Assembly: GCA_937894935.1 (NCBI GenBank)
Contig: CALAYC010000018.1
Coordinates: 1 to 29,834, forward strand
Source of the DNA: an uncultured Verrucomicrobiota bacterium
GTDB lineage: Bacteria; Verrucomicrobiota; Verrucomicrobiia; Limisphaerales; JADLHS01
Length of the DNA: 29,834 bases
Reading direction: 5' to 3'
Shown here: piece by piece, positions 7,441 through 15,212 of the stretch
Layout: every line of letters starts with the position of its first letter
Position numbering within the stretch: position 1 is the first letter of the stretch
The notes under the pieces: model-generated
What the model was told of the DNA's origin: nothing
What the model saw: only the letters and a program-made list of their open reading frames with translations
Database searches by the model: none
Made by a program: the position numbers and the translations under genes

Positions 7441-8112
7441 TTGCCGGTGAACCAAAAGCGTCTTCGCACCCGATCCGTTGCGCGACGTCGCGGCAGGGAC
7501 CATCTGAGCGCCGCGCGACGGAGTTGGAACATGTCGCGCATTCGCGGTACGGACACCACGCCGGAGAAACGCGTGCGCTCGTTGTTGCATGGAATGGGTT
7601 ATCGCTTTCGCCTGCACGTGCGGATTCCGGTGGTGGAAACAGGTAGCCGCAGAAAAGCTCAGGAAACGCAAAATAACCCCCCCACCCGGCTTTCAGTCGC
7701 GTGCTCCCCATCAAGTGCGGAAAAAAGCAGCCGCAAAAAAGCAGCAGAGATGTTTCGACGGCGGTTCATCACGCCGGACATGGTGTTGCCGAAACATCGG
7801 CTCGCCATTTTTGTGCATGGATGTTTCTGGCATCGGCATCGCGGTTGTAAAAATTGCACGACGCCGTCCACGCGACGTGACTGGTGGCTCGCCAAACTCA
7901 ACGGCAACGCCGCGCGCGATCAATTGCAACAACGGCTCCTGCGTCGCCTCGGTTGGCGCGTGCTCGTCATCTGGGAATGCGAAACGGAAAAGCCGCAACG
8001 TTTTGAACGCGTCGCGAAACGGGTACAACAACTCCTTACCCGACCTTCCGGAAGAAATGATTGCCACAAAAAGGCACAAGAAGCGCAAAAGGGATTTCGT
8101 TGTTCGGAATAA
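7441..8112 (+). CDS. vsr: Vsr-type mismatch endonuclease with in-frame repeat insertion
   Basis: 223 residues. The start is uncertain: TTG at 7441 or GTG at 7447 keeps the family N-terminus RRSWNMSRIRGTDTTPEKRV, while the ATG at 7531 would cut it. Vsr nicks next to T:G mismatches arising at deaminated 5-methylcytosine. Recognisable pieces are the metal-site Glu42 (TPEKR), RSLLHGMGYRFRLH, catalytic Asp113 (TPDMVLPKHR), FVHGCFWHRH at 125-133, and GWRVLVIWECE. Between residues 65 and 107 there are about 41 extra residues, rich in Lys/Ser/Gln, where Vsr proteins normally run straight from the RLH strand to the PD motif. The DNA of this stretch resembles the neighbouring repeats. The last 20 residues are written by another repeat copy. 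The key catalytic residues survive, so the enzyme may still work, but folding is uncertain. No cytosine methylase is in the window. Confidence 0.85.
   Translation: MPVNQKRLRTRSVARRRGRDHLSAARRSWNMSRIRGTDTTPEKRVRSLLHGMGYRFRLHVRIPVVETGSRRKAQETQNNPPTRLSVACSPSSAEKSSRKKAAEMFRRRFITPDMVLPKHRLAIFVHGCFWHRHRGCKNCTTPSTRRDWWLAKLNGNAARDQLQQRLLRRLGWRVLVIWECETEKPQRFERVAKRVQQLLTRPSGRNDCHKKAQEAQKGFRCSE
7636..7758 (+). repeat. Repeat-derived insertion inside vsr
   Basis: About 123 bases, a multiple of three. It contains a degenerate repeat-A-like piece (CCGCAGAAAAGCTC then AGGAAACGCAAAA, 7647-7673), a C-rich piece CACCCGGCTTTCAGTC (7683-7698) that recurs with few changes at 8202-8217, and a second A-like piece (GCCGCAAAAAAGCAGCAGAG, 7730-7749). 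The boundaries are set from where the Vsr family alignment breaks. Confidence 0.6.
8054..8099 (+). repeat. Dispersed repeat A, copy 3, encoding the Vsr C-terminus
   Basis: Begins GAAATGATTGCCACAAAAAG and carries the same GCACAAGAAGCGCAAAAGGG core as the copies upstream of vsr. It is read in frame as the Vsr tail (NDCHKKAQEAQKGF), so the native end of the gene has probably been replaced or extended. Confidence 0.8.
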
Positions 8113-8155
8113 GCGCTGCGGAGAAAAATGAATCTTCGGGTGGATGTGTTACGAG

Positions 8156-8224
8156 CCCCTCACCCGGCCTTCGGATTGCATGCATTGCGAACTGTCACCC
8201 TCGCCCGGCTTTCAGTCACGCTTC
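8156..8224 (+). repeat. Dispersed C-rich repeat B, two tandem-like copies
   Basis: CACCCGGCCTTCGGATTG (8161-8178) and CGCCCGGCTTTCAGTCACGC (8202-8221) share a CCCGGC-TTC core. The second nearly matches 7683-7701 inside vsr. The region 8113-8273 holds no other recognisable gene. Confidence 0.5.
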
Positions 8225-8273
8225 GCAAATGTGGTTGTTTCCGCTTCCTCATGGCGGCGGCGATAGTCTGCGC

Positions 8274-8639
8274 TCAATGCCCGCCCGTCACCGTGTATCC
8301 GGCGCGACGCAGGTCTTCCGCGAGATCGCGTTCCATGACACACGCCTGTTCGTAAGGCATGGGATTCAGGTGCGCGTAGAGATCCGGCAGAAAGCCGCGC
8401 CCGAACCGTTTCACGTAGTAGCTGGCTTTCGTGCCGTTTTTGTGATTGAGAAATCGCGCTTCCAACGTCAGCCCGGTCATGCCGACGTAAACGCACGGTT
8501 TGGACGGGTCGCGATCCGGATTGAGTGTGCGCACGCGGCGCAAGCGGGCCACGGCCGGGGCCAGCTCCACGACGTAAACGCTGTGATGCGTCTGCGCCGC
8601 CGTTTTGGATCGGGTTTGTTTCAACGTCCTGCGCTTCAT
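8274..8639 (-). CDS. GIY-YIG family nuclease-like protein
   Basis: 121 residues from the ATG at 8639; the frame is open further upstream to 8759, but that part lacks family similarity and is Cys/His-rich noise. The GIY-YIG core is visible as VYVVEL (residues 21-26), the second strand VYVGMTGLTLEARFLNHKNG (from 50) with the conserved Arg in EARF, and a downstream Glu-containing helix (EQACVMERDLAEDLRRAGY). Members cut or nick DNA with a metal ion; roles range from homing to repair. This single-domain form gives no target specificity. It converges with vsr across a repeat-rich spacer, and the next two small genes lie upstream on the same strand. Confidence 0.8.
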   Translation of the reverse strand: MKRRTLKQTRSKTAAQTHHSVYVVELAPAVARLRRVRTLNPDRDPSKPCVYVGMTGLTLEARFLNHKNGTKASYYVKRFGRGFLPDLYAHLNPMPYEQACVMERDLAEDLRRAGYTVTGGH

Positions 8640-8706
8640 TCTCGGGTGGAAGCATAAAGCGACGTGCGGAACACAACAATCATGTGTCGGTGTTGTGGTG
8701 GCTCTT

Positions 8707-9006
8707 TTAATCCGGCTTTGGACCAAAACAACGTCCGTCCTCATCGACAATCGTGCCATCGGGATGAACCGAAACAGGAACGATGTATTCCTCGACCGTC
8801 ATGGCGTCGTCGAAGTCGCGTTCCCCGTCCAGGAATTGCTGCAGCCGCATGATTTGGTGTTCGACGATTTCCCGTTGGGCTTCGAGCTCAGATTCGAAGA
8901 CGATGTAACCGCGGGCATCGCTCACCACCGGGACCGGCCCTTGGAAAAACGTGTCAACGTAGATGCAGAAACCAGTTCGTAATTCGGGGGCTGACTCTTT
9001 ATTCAT
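8707..9006 (-). CDS. Small hypothetical protein, downstream member of an overlapping pair
   Basis: 99 residues from the ATG at 9006. The text is clearly protein-like: an N-terminal beta segment (FCIYVDTFFQGPVPVVSD), a helix rich in Glu/Gln (ESELEAQREIVEHQIMRLQQ), a motif DDAMTVEEYIVPVSVHPDGT and an acidic Gly-rich end. It resembles uncharacterised small proteins I recall from other bacteria, but I cannot name a domain. The ATG overlaps the TGA of the gene upstream by four bases (9003-9006), indicating coupled translation of two small soluble proteins. There is no signal peptide. The function is unknown. Confidence 0.72.
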   Translation of the reverse strand: MNKESAPELRTGFCIYVDTFFQGPVPVVSDARGYIVFESELEAQREIVEHQIMRLQQFLDGERDFDDAMTVEEYIVPVSVHPDGTIVDEDGRCFGPKPD

Positions 9007-9236
9007 GACTGCGCCTCTCGTTGGTTTCGGGTTTTTGCGATGATGAAGCGATAATGCGCCGCAATCCGATCAGCTTCCGCTGGGGCGTTGCGTTCCCCGA
9101 CGATGAATTGTGCAGATGATTTGCCGGTGCGATGATATGTGGCGGTGTTTTTCCACGCTGCCGCGCGAACTTCTAAGCCATCGAGAAGTTGGCCGAGATC
9201 GAACTCATCCAATTCAATGCGGTAAGTTTTGCGCAT
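9003..9236 (-). CDS. Small hypothetical protein, upstream member of an overlapping pair
   Basis: 77 residues from the ATG at 9236 (MRKTYRIELDEFDLGQLLDG); the frame extends upstream to 9278, but the added 14 residues look random. It has a short strand followed by an amphipathic helix (LGQLLDGLEVRAAAWKNTA), a polar middle, and a C-terminal helix (AEADRIAAHYRFIIAKTRNQ). The all-alpha character and size are compatible with a regulatory or adaptor protein, for example one half of a two-gene module; no toxin or antitoxin family is recognised. It is translationally coupled to the next gene through the ATGA overlap. Confidence 0.68.
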   Translation of the reverse strand: MRKTYRIELDEFDLGQLLDGLEVRAAAWKNTATYHRTGKSSAQFIVGERNAPAEADRIAAHYRFIIAKTRNQREAQS

Positions 9237-9325
9237 AACCCGGCAGATAGACCTGGCCAGGTACGCCAAAACACGCAAGCAATTTAATGGAGCGCGACTG
9301 TGCTCGTAGAGTCAATCGCAGCGCT

Positions 9326-9349
9326 GCGGCTGGTCTGCGACACAGCCGC
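9326..9349. repeat. Short palindromic intergenic repeat
   Basis: GCGGCTG (9326-9332) and CAGCCGC (9343-9349) form a 7-bp stem around a 10-base loop, with GCGC-type flanks that partly extend the pairing. It lies in the spacer before the HNH gene and has the look of a dispersed palindromic unit; only one copy is visible here. Confidence 0.45.
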
Positions 9350-9411
9350 GCTCCGACCCGGCGAGTACTTTCTCACTTCGCAAATGCAATACGGTTTGGC
9401 AACTTCGGCCC

Positions 9412-10206
9412 ATGGCAAAGTCACCCGCAGTGAAGTGGACGCGCGAACATTTCCTCATTGCATTGAATCTTTACTGCAAGTTGCCGTTTGGAAAGCTTCA
9501 CAAGGGAAATCCCATCATCATCGAAACTGCGCAGAAGATGGGGCGATCTCCGAGCAGTCTGGCAATGAAGCTCGTCAACTTCGCTTCGCTCGATCCGGTA
9601 CAACAGGCGCGTGGAGTTCGAGGACTGCCCGGAGCGACGAAGCAAGATCGCGAGATGTGGAACGAGTTTCATGCGAACCTTTCCACGCTTGGGACTGAGA
9701 GCGAAGAGCTACTTCACAACCTGTTCACAAAAGATGACGCGAAGGAATTGGACTTCCTTTCGCGCGACAAAGTGCGGCTCGTCGTGCCGAGTGGTCCGAC
9801 GGAAACGCAAGCGACGGTCAAAGTTCGGCGCGGGCAACAGTTCTTTCGGCAAGCCGTGCTCACTGCTTACGATGTGCGTTGTTGCATCAGCGGCATCAAC
9901 GTGCCGCGCTTGCTGGTCGCGAGTCATATCAAACCGTGGGGGAAATTTCCTGACTGCCGACTTAATCCACGCAACGGCCTCTGTCTTTCAACCCTTCACG
10001 ATGCCGCATTCGACGCGGGCCTCATCACACTTGATGAAAAATTGAAAGTGGTTCTGAGCAAACGTTTGCGCAGTTATTTTCCGCAGTCGGCGTTGGAGCA
10101 GAATTTCGTCCCGTTCGAAGGGAAGCTTATTCGTTTGCCGACGAAGCTGGCAGAACCAAGCGAGGATTTCCTTTGCTACCATCGGGAAGAGATTTTCCAA
10201 AACTGA
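9412..10206 (+). CDS. HNH endonuclease family protein
   Basis: 264 residues from the ATG at 9412. The C-terminal half carries an HNH_2-type nuclease core: CCISGINVPRLLVASHIKPW with His172, then LNPRNGLCLSTLHDAAFDAG with Asn185/Asn188 and His196. This arrangement is typical of restriction-like HNH proteins. The N-terminal half (about 1-120) begins with an HTH-like segment (TREHFLIALNLYCKLPFG, ETAQKMGRSPSSLAMKL), which could set DNA specificity. Homologous architectures are known among putative modification-dependent or stand-alone restriction enzymes, but specificity cannot be read. No methyltransferase partner is present. It closes the nuclease-rich, repeat-rich segment that starts at vsr. 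Confidence 0.88.
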   Translation: MAKSPAVKWTREHFLIALNLYCKLPFGKLHKGNPIIIETAQKMGRSPSSLAMKLVNFASLDPVQQARGVRGLPGATKQDREMWNEFHANLSTLGTESEELLHNLFTKDDAKELDFLSRDKVRLVVPSGPTETQATVKVRRGQQFFRQAVLTAYDVRCCISGINVPRLLVASHIKPWGKFPDCRLNPRNGLCLSTLHDAAFDAGLITLDEKLKVVLSKRLRSYFPQSALEQNFVPFEGKLIRLPTKLAEPSEDFLCYHREEIFQN

Positions 10207-10311
10207 TTCGAACGATTCAAAAAACTGCAATCGCTCTGAATCGCTGGCGAGCAGGTGTTGTCATCAAATTCATCGCTTTCGTTTGGGCGCGGTTTGGGGT
10301 TGAATCGGGGC

Positions 10312-11187
10312 ATGAAACGCATCGCTTCGCTTCTGGCATTGGGTTGTCTTGTCTCCACGTCGTTCCTTTCCGCCGCGGAACCGGGTCGAGCAGCGGGCAC
10401 GGGGGAGAGTTTCAAAGGTCCGCTCGGGTTGCAGCTTTACAGTTTGCGCGATTATTTCAGCAAGGATGTCCCGGGCACGTTGGCGAAGGTGAATGAGTTC
10501 GGTTTTCGCACGGTGGAATTGGCGGGCACGTATGGCAAGTCGCCGGCGGAACTCACGGCGTTGCTGGCGGCGAATCAATTGAAGGCGGTGGCGGGGCATT
10601 TCAGTTACGAGCAGTTTCGCGATAATCCGGAGGGGGTCGCGAAGGAGGCGAAGGCGTTGGGATTGGAGTGGGCGGGAACGGCGTGGGTGCCGCACAGCGG
10701 TCAGGTGACGGAGAGTTGGGTGAAGGAGACGGCGAAAGTGTTCAATCGCGCGGGCGAGGTGTTGGCGAAGGAGGGCATCAAGTTTTATTACCACAATCAC
10801 GGGTATGAGTTTGTGCCGCACGCGGACGGGACGTTGTTCGATATGTTGGTGAAGGAAACGAAGCCGGGCGTGGTGTATTTCGAGATGGACGTGATGTGGG
10901 CGGTGTTTCCGGGGCAGGACCCGACGAAGTTGATGGAGAAGCATGCGGGGCGTTGGGCGTTGATGCATGTCAAAGATTTGAAGAAAGGTGTGCCGACGGG
11001 GTCGCTATCCGGCGGAACGGATAATCGCAACGATGTGGCGATTGGAACGGGGCAGACGGATTGGGCGTCGTTATTGCGCGCGGCGCAGAAGGCGGGGGTG
11101 AAGCATTACTTTATCGAGGATGAATCCCCCGATGTGCTGCAGCAAATTCCCCAGAGTTTGAAGTATCTGGAGAATTTGAAGTTCTAA
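10312..11187 (+). CDS. Secreted sugar phosphate isomerase/epimerase (xylose isomerase-like TIM barrel)
   Basis: 291 residues from the ATG at 10312; the frame is open to 10255, but MKRIASLLALGCLVSTSF is a clear signal peptide with cleavage near Leu-Ser-Ala-Ala-Glu. The barrel shows the family landmarks GLQLYSLRDYF at the first strand, FGFRTVELAG, AGHFSYEQF, YYHNHGYEF (metal-binding His region), YFEMDVMWAVFPGQDP, LMHVKDLKKG, and YFIEDESP at the end. These match the IolE/xylose-isomerase-like AP endonuclease 2 superfamily. Exported members are abundant in Verrucomicrobiota and Planctomycetota and are thought to act on oligosaccharide- or inositol-derived sugars. It lies just upstream of glgC, but with its own 120-base spacer. 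The exact substrate is unknown. Confidence 0.9.
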   Translation: MKRIASLLALGCLVSTSFLSAAEPGRAAGTGESFKGPLGLQLYSLRDYFSKDVPGTLAKVNEFGFRTVELAGTYGKSPAELTALLAANQLKAVAGHFSYEQFRDNPEGVAKEAKALGLEWAGTAWVPHSGQVTESWVKETAKVFNRAGEVLAKEGIKFYYHNHGYEFVPHADGTLFDMLVKETKPGVVYFEMDVMWAVFPGQDPTKLMEKHAGRWALMHVKDLKKGVPTGSLSGGTDNRNDVAIGTGQTDWASLLRAAQKAGVKHYFIEDESPDVLQQIPQSLKYLENLKF

Positions 11188-11307
11188 GGCGGCAGGATAG
11201 TTTGGGCGGGAGGCGCGCTAAGGTTTAGCGGAAAGTTGAACCGTTGGGACTTGCTGCCGCTTGGCGCGTTGTCCTAGCATTTGCACGACCTTCAACGCAC
11301 GACGTTT

Positions 11308-12624
11308 ATGTCCAATACGAGTCGCATCACTCGCCAATCTCTGAACACGAGCAATGTGCTTTGTGTCATCATGGGCGGTGGCCAGGGCACACGCCTGTTC
11401 CCGCTGACCAAAGACCGCGCTAAACCCGCCGTTCCTTTTGCCGGCAAATACCGCATTGTGGACGTGCCGATTTCCAACTGCATCAATTCCGGTTTCCGGC
11501 GCATCTATGTATTGACGCAGTTCAATTCCACTTCGCTGCATCGGCATTTGTCGCAGTCGTACAAGTTCGATCAGTTTTCGAGCGGATTTGTGGAAGTGCT
11601 CGCGGCGCAACAGACGTTTGCCGATACCTCATGGTATGAAGGTACGGCCGATGCCGTGCGCAAGAATCTCATCCACTTCCTCGATCACGATTTCGAGTAT
11701 CTGCTCATTCTGAGCGGCGATCAGCTTTATCGCATGGATTTCCGCCGGATGATTGCGGAGCACCGCGAGAACGGCGCGGATGTGAGTATCGCGACGATTC
11801 CGGTGTTGCGGCGTGAAGCGGCGGCGCTGGGCATCATGCAGATTGCGGAAAATCGCCGCATCGAGCGCTTTGTCGAAAAGCCGAAAGATCCAGCGGTGCA
11901 GGATTCGTTGCGGTTGCCGCATGAGTGGTATCCGAAACTCGGCATCACGGGGAGCGAAGAATATTTCCTGGCGTCCATGGGTATCTACGTGTTCAACCGC
12001 GAAGTGGTGCGCCAGCTTCTCGACAATGACCTGACGGATTTCGGTAAACACATCATTCCGCGCTCGATTGAAACGCATCAGGTGTATTCGCACGTGTATC
12101 AGGGGTATTGGGAGGACATAGGAACGATTCGCGCGTTTTTTGAATCGAATCTCGACATGGCGGCCGAGTTGCCGAAGTTCAATCTCTTCGACATGAGCGC
12201 CCCAATCTTCAGTCGTCCGCGCTTTCTGCCGGGTTCAAAGGTGAACGGCGCAGTGATTGATCACGCGATTATTTCGGACGGGTGCATCATCAATCAGGCG
12301 AAAATCAGCTATAGCATCGTGGGATTGCGCATGTTGGTGGGCACGGGCACGGAGTTGTATCGCACCGTGGCGCTGGGCTGCGATTACTTTGAATCCAAGG
12401 AATCCATCGCTGAACACGAGCGGATGGGCAAACCGCGCGTCGGCATCGGCGTGAATTGCCGAATTGAGAACGCGATCATCGATAAGAATGCGCGCATCGG
12501 TAACAACGTCACCATCTCGCCCGCCGGCAAACCGGAGAATCTGGATCATCCGCTGTACTACATCCGCGACGGCATCGTGATTATTCCGAAGAACGCGTCG
12601 ATTCCGGACGGCACGGTGATTTAA
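11308..12624 (+). CDS. glgC: Glucose-1-phosphate adenylyltransferase
   Basis: 438 residues from the ATG at 11308, close to the usual length of about 420-430 for this enzyme. It makes ADP-glucose from ATP and glucose-1-phosphate, the committed step of glycogen synthesis. The nucleotidyltransferase domain has GGGQGTRLFPLTKDRAKPAV, GKYRIVDVPISNCINSG and YWEDIGTI; EGTADAVRKN and SGDQLYRMD are the substrate-binding strands. The last 130 residues form a left-handed beta-helix with hexapeptide turns (GAVIDHAIISDGCIIN, IGNNVTISPAG), giving the oligomer contact and allosteric site. An upstream TTG (11281) is in frame but unneeded. No other glg genes are in the window. Confidence 0.95.
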   Translation: MSNTSRITRQSLNTSNVLCVIMGGGQGTRLFPLTKDRAKPAVPFAGKYRIVDVPISNCINSGFRRIYVLTQFNSTSLHRHLSQSYKFDQFSSGFVEVLAAQQTFADTSWYEGTADAVRKNLIHFLDHDFEYLLILSGDQLYRMDFRRMIAEHRENGADVSIATIPVLRREAAALGIMQIAENRRIERFVEKPKDPAVQDSLRLPHEWYPKLGITGSEEYFLASMGIYVFNREVVRQLLDNDLTDFGKHIIPRSIETHQVYSHVYQGYWEDIGTIRAFFESNLDMAAELPKFNLFDMSAPIFSRPRFLPGSKVNGAVIDHAIISDGCIINQAKISYSIVGLRMLVGTGTELYRTVALGCDYFESKESIAEHERMGKPRVGIGVNCRIENAIIDKNARIGNNVTISPAGKPENLDHPLYYIRDGIVIIPKNASIPDGTVI

Positions 12625-12662
12625 GCGCGTTGGCGAAAGAGTCTGGCGGAGCTGACGGCGCT

Positions 12663-15179
12663 TCAGGCGGCCAGCACACCGGAGAGCAAGGCGCACGCGA
12701 CGGTTGAATCCGGAGCTTCGATCAGGTGATTGCGAAAATCTTCGTGCATCACTTTGCGCGCGAGCTTCGAAAAGACGTTCATATGGTTGTTCGCGTGATC
12801 GGATTCGCGAATCGTCAGGAGTAACACCGTTTGCACCGGTTTCCCATCAAGTGAGCCCCATTCGACGGGAGCGCGCAGTCGCATCAACACAAGCGAGTTC
12901 GCAGAGACTGCGGAGGTTTTGCAGTGCGGAATGGCAAAGCCGTGGCCGAAGCCGGTGGAGTAAACGGCTTCGCGTTGCCATAACGCCTGTTCCAGCGCGC
13001 GCGGTTGTTGCGTGCGCCCGAGCACATAGAGGCGGTCCACAGCTTCTTTGATGACTTCCTGTTTCGTAGTGCTGGTGGATTCAATGATGACCAATTCCGG
13101 GTCCACCAACGGCGTGGGCCGACGCGCGGCAAATTCATCCAACAAACCGCGCACATCCGCGGCTGTGGCGCAGGTCAGTGCTTTGGCGGCGAGGTCGCGA
13201 CAAAGCGTCATCGGCCACGCGGCGACTTCGGCTTTCAACGCAGCAACGAGTGACGGCGCGGCGCTGATTTCGTCGAGCCCCAAACCGACCAGAATGGGGA
13301 GATATTCCGCGTGACCACCCATTTCGCCGCACAGCCCGATCCATTTTCCCGCCGCACGCGCTTCGGAAATGATTTTGTGCAAAAAACGCAGAAAGGCCGG
13401 CTGCAATGGATCGTAAAGTTTAGCGAGACGCGGATTCGCGCGGTCCGCACCGGCGAAATACTGGAGCAGATCGTTTGAGCCGATGCTGAAGAAATCCAGT
13501 TCGCGACACAGCACGTCGAGTTGGAACGCCGCAGCGGGAACTTCAATCATCGCGCCGATGGCCATGTTCGCGTCGTAAGGAATTCCGGCAGCGCGACAAC
13601 GATTCTGCTCTTCGCGGATGACCTGTTTCGCCCAGGCAATTTCTTCTGCCGCGGTAATCATCGGAATCAGAATCTTGAGCGGGCCGTGAGCGGACGCGCG
13701 CACTAAAGCGCGAATCTGCGAGCGGAAAAGATTTTCGTATTCCGGATAAATCCGCACCGCGCGATAACCGAGGAACGGATTGTTCTCGGCGGGCAGATGC
13801 AGATAGGCGAGCGGTTTGTCGCCGCCAATATCGAGCGTGCGCGTAATGACGGGGCGACCTTTGGCGGTGCTCAGCGCGCGACAATATTCTTCAAATTGTT
13901 CGTCCTCGGTCGGCGGCGTGTCGCGATCGAAGAACAACATTTCGGTGCGGAACAAACCGATGCTTTCCGCGCCCGCATCGAAGGCGGCTTCGCCTTCCGC
14001 TGCCGTTCCGATATTGCCAGCGATGCCGACGGGGCAATTGTCCGGCGTCCGCGCCGGTTGATGCGCGAAACGACGCAAGCGCGCTTTGCGTTCGGCGATG
14101 CGGCGTTCTTCCATCGCGTAATAGCGGCGGATGGTGTCGTTCAATGTCGTGAGCAGCAGACCGCATTCGGCGTCCACGATAGCTTCGTCGTGGCACAGGG
14201 TTTCATTGCGAAGATCCGCGACATCAATGATGGTCGGGATACCGAACGAACGCGCGAGAATGACCGTGTGCGACGTGTTGCCCGCGTGACCGAGCACGAG
14301 GCCTTTGAGAAACTTGCGATTCAACGCGAGGAATTGTCCCGGCGTGAGTGATTCTGCGACGACGATAGAATCCTGAGTTAAATGCGGTTCAGCAGTGACG
14401 GCGCTCGGGCCGTAGATCTGACGCAGCAATTGATAGCAGACATCCTGAACGTCGAGGGCGCGTTCGCGCAACAAAGCCGAGTCGGTCTGCGTCAGAATCA
14501 TGGTGAAATATTTCTCCACGGCGACGATGGCTCCCGCGGCAGTGCGTTGTTCCGGTTGCAGAAATTCGTGCAGCTTCTGACGAAATTCCGGATCGCGCGC
14601 AATGGAGCGATGAGCTTTCAACAACTCGATTTCGAGGCGCGAATGCTGTTGCTCCAGACGCGTTTCGTAATCCTCGGCGATTGCAGTCAGTGCTGCGTCC
14701 AGTTTGCCGGATTCTGTCGCGAAATCCGCATTGCGCTGGAGCGGAAGATTCGGCGGAACTTGCAAGCCACCGAGTCGCACCAATCGTCCACGACCGATTC
14801 CTGCCACGGCGGGTTTGCCATGGCGAATGATCTGATTGCTTTGGGTCAGAACCGGCGGCAGGACAATTTCGCCAATGAGATTTGAACTCGCCGGTGTTGG
14901 ATCGTCGCAGCCAGGAAATTCGTGTCGCACGAAATCAGAAAGCGCCGCGTGCGCCGCTTCCGCATCCGCACCGGTGATGACGATGCGACAGGGATCGCGA
15001 TGGCGGACTTCCGCGCCAATGATTGCGAGAACGCTTTTGACGTTGGCGACGTTGCCGGTGCGATCGTTGGTCAGCGAAATATCAGCGACGAAATTGCGTG
15101 CGACTTCTTCGAGAGCGCTAGCGGGACGCGCATGAATGCCGTTGGGCAGCGGACAGGCGAATTTCAGTTCCAGCGACAT
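12663..15179 (-). CDS. Multiphosphoryl transfer protein: HPr - enzyme I - fructose-type EIIA
   Basis: 838 residues, the length expected for a FryA-like fusion. HPr domain 1-90 with phosphorylated His16 (NGIHARPASAL) and a KSVLAI loop around Ser49. Enzyme I spans about 115-660: the swivel His304 in GHAGNTSHTVILAR, the PEP-binding segments GLFRTEMLFFDR, TRTLDIGGDKP, GYRAVRIYPE, SIGSNDLLQYF, and the catalytic Cys617 in IGLCGEMGGH. EIIA of the fructose/mannitol type covers about 700-838, with His752 in GFAIPHCK. It thus carries phosphate from PEP through EI, HPr and EIIA to the EIIB encoded just upstream. It is the last gene of the EIIC-EIIB-fusion operon, 33 bases after EIIB. All active-site residues are present. 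Confidence 0.94.
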   Translation of the reverse strand: MSLELKFACPLPNGIHARPASALEEVARNFVADISLTNDRTGNVANVKSVLAIIGAEVRHRDPCRIVITGADAEAAHAALSDFVRHEFPGCDDPTPASSNLIGEIVLPPVLTQSNQIIRHGKPAVAGIGRGRLVRLGGLQVPPNLPLQRNADFATESGKLDAALTAIAEDYETRLEQQHSRLEIELLKAHRSIARDPEFRQKLHEFLQPEQRTAAGAIVAVEKYFTMILTQTDSALLRERALDVQDVCYQLLRQIYGPSAVTAEPHLTQDSIVVAESLTPGQFLALNRKFLKGLVLGHAGNTSHTVILARSFGIPTIIDVADLRNETLCHDEAIVDAECGLLLTTLNDTIRRYYAMEERRIAERKARLRRFAHQPARTPDNCPVGIAGNIGTAAEGEAAFDAGAESIGLFRTEMLFFDRDTPPTEDEQFEEYCRALSTAKGRPVITRTLDIGGDKPLAYLHLPAENNPFLGYRAVRIYPEYENLFRSQIRALVRASAHGPLKILIPMITAAEEIAWAKQVIREEQNRCRAAGIPYDANMAIGAMIEVPAAAFQLDVLCRELDFFSIGSNDLLQYFAGADRANPRLAKLYDPLQPAFLRFLHKIISEARAAGKWIGLCGEMGGHAEYLPILVGLGLDEISAAPSLVAALKAEVAAWPMTLCRDLAAKALTCATAADVRGLLDEFAARRPTPLVDPELVIIESTSTTKQEVIKEAVDRLYVLGRTQQPRALEQALWQREAVYSTGFGHGFAIPHCKTSAVSANSLVLMRLRAPVEWGSLDGKPVQTVLLLTIRESDHANNHMNVFSKLARKVMHEDFRNHLIEAPDSTVACALLSGVLAA

Positions 15180-15212
15180 GCTATCATTCGGACCATAACT
15201 GTCTTGGCGCGG

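Noticed and set aside
6916..7714. Several overlapping minus-strand frames across the repeat-rich spacer
   Set aside because: Their text (Pro/Ser/Arg-rich, with SLSPPIGAR-like strings) is the usual translation of GC-rich intergenic repeats.
7099..8224. CRISPR array
   Set aside because: The repeat copies are irregularly spaced, imperfect, and partly inside a gene. No cas genes are present.
8640..8759. N-terminal extension of the GIY-YIG protein
   Set aside because: No similarity to the family and poor composition; the ATG at 8639 starts just before the conserved core.
12623..12663. Possible bidirectional terminator between glgC and the PTS operon
   Set aside because: Only a 6-bp arm (AAGCGC/GCGCTT) with a loop of about 29 bases and no T-run.
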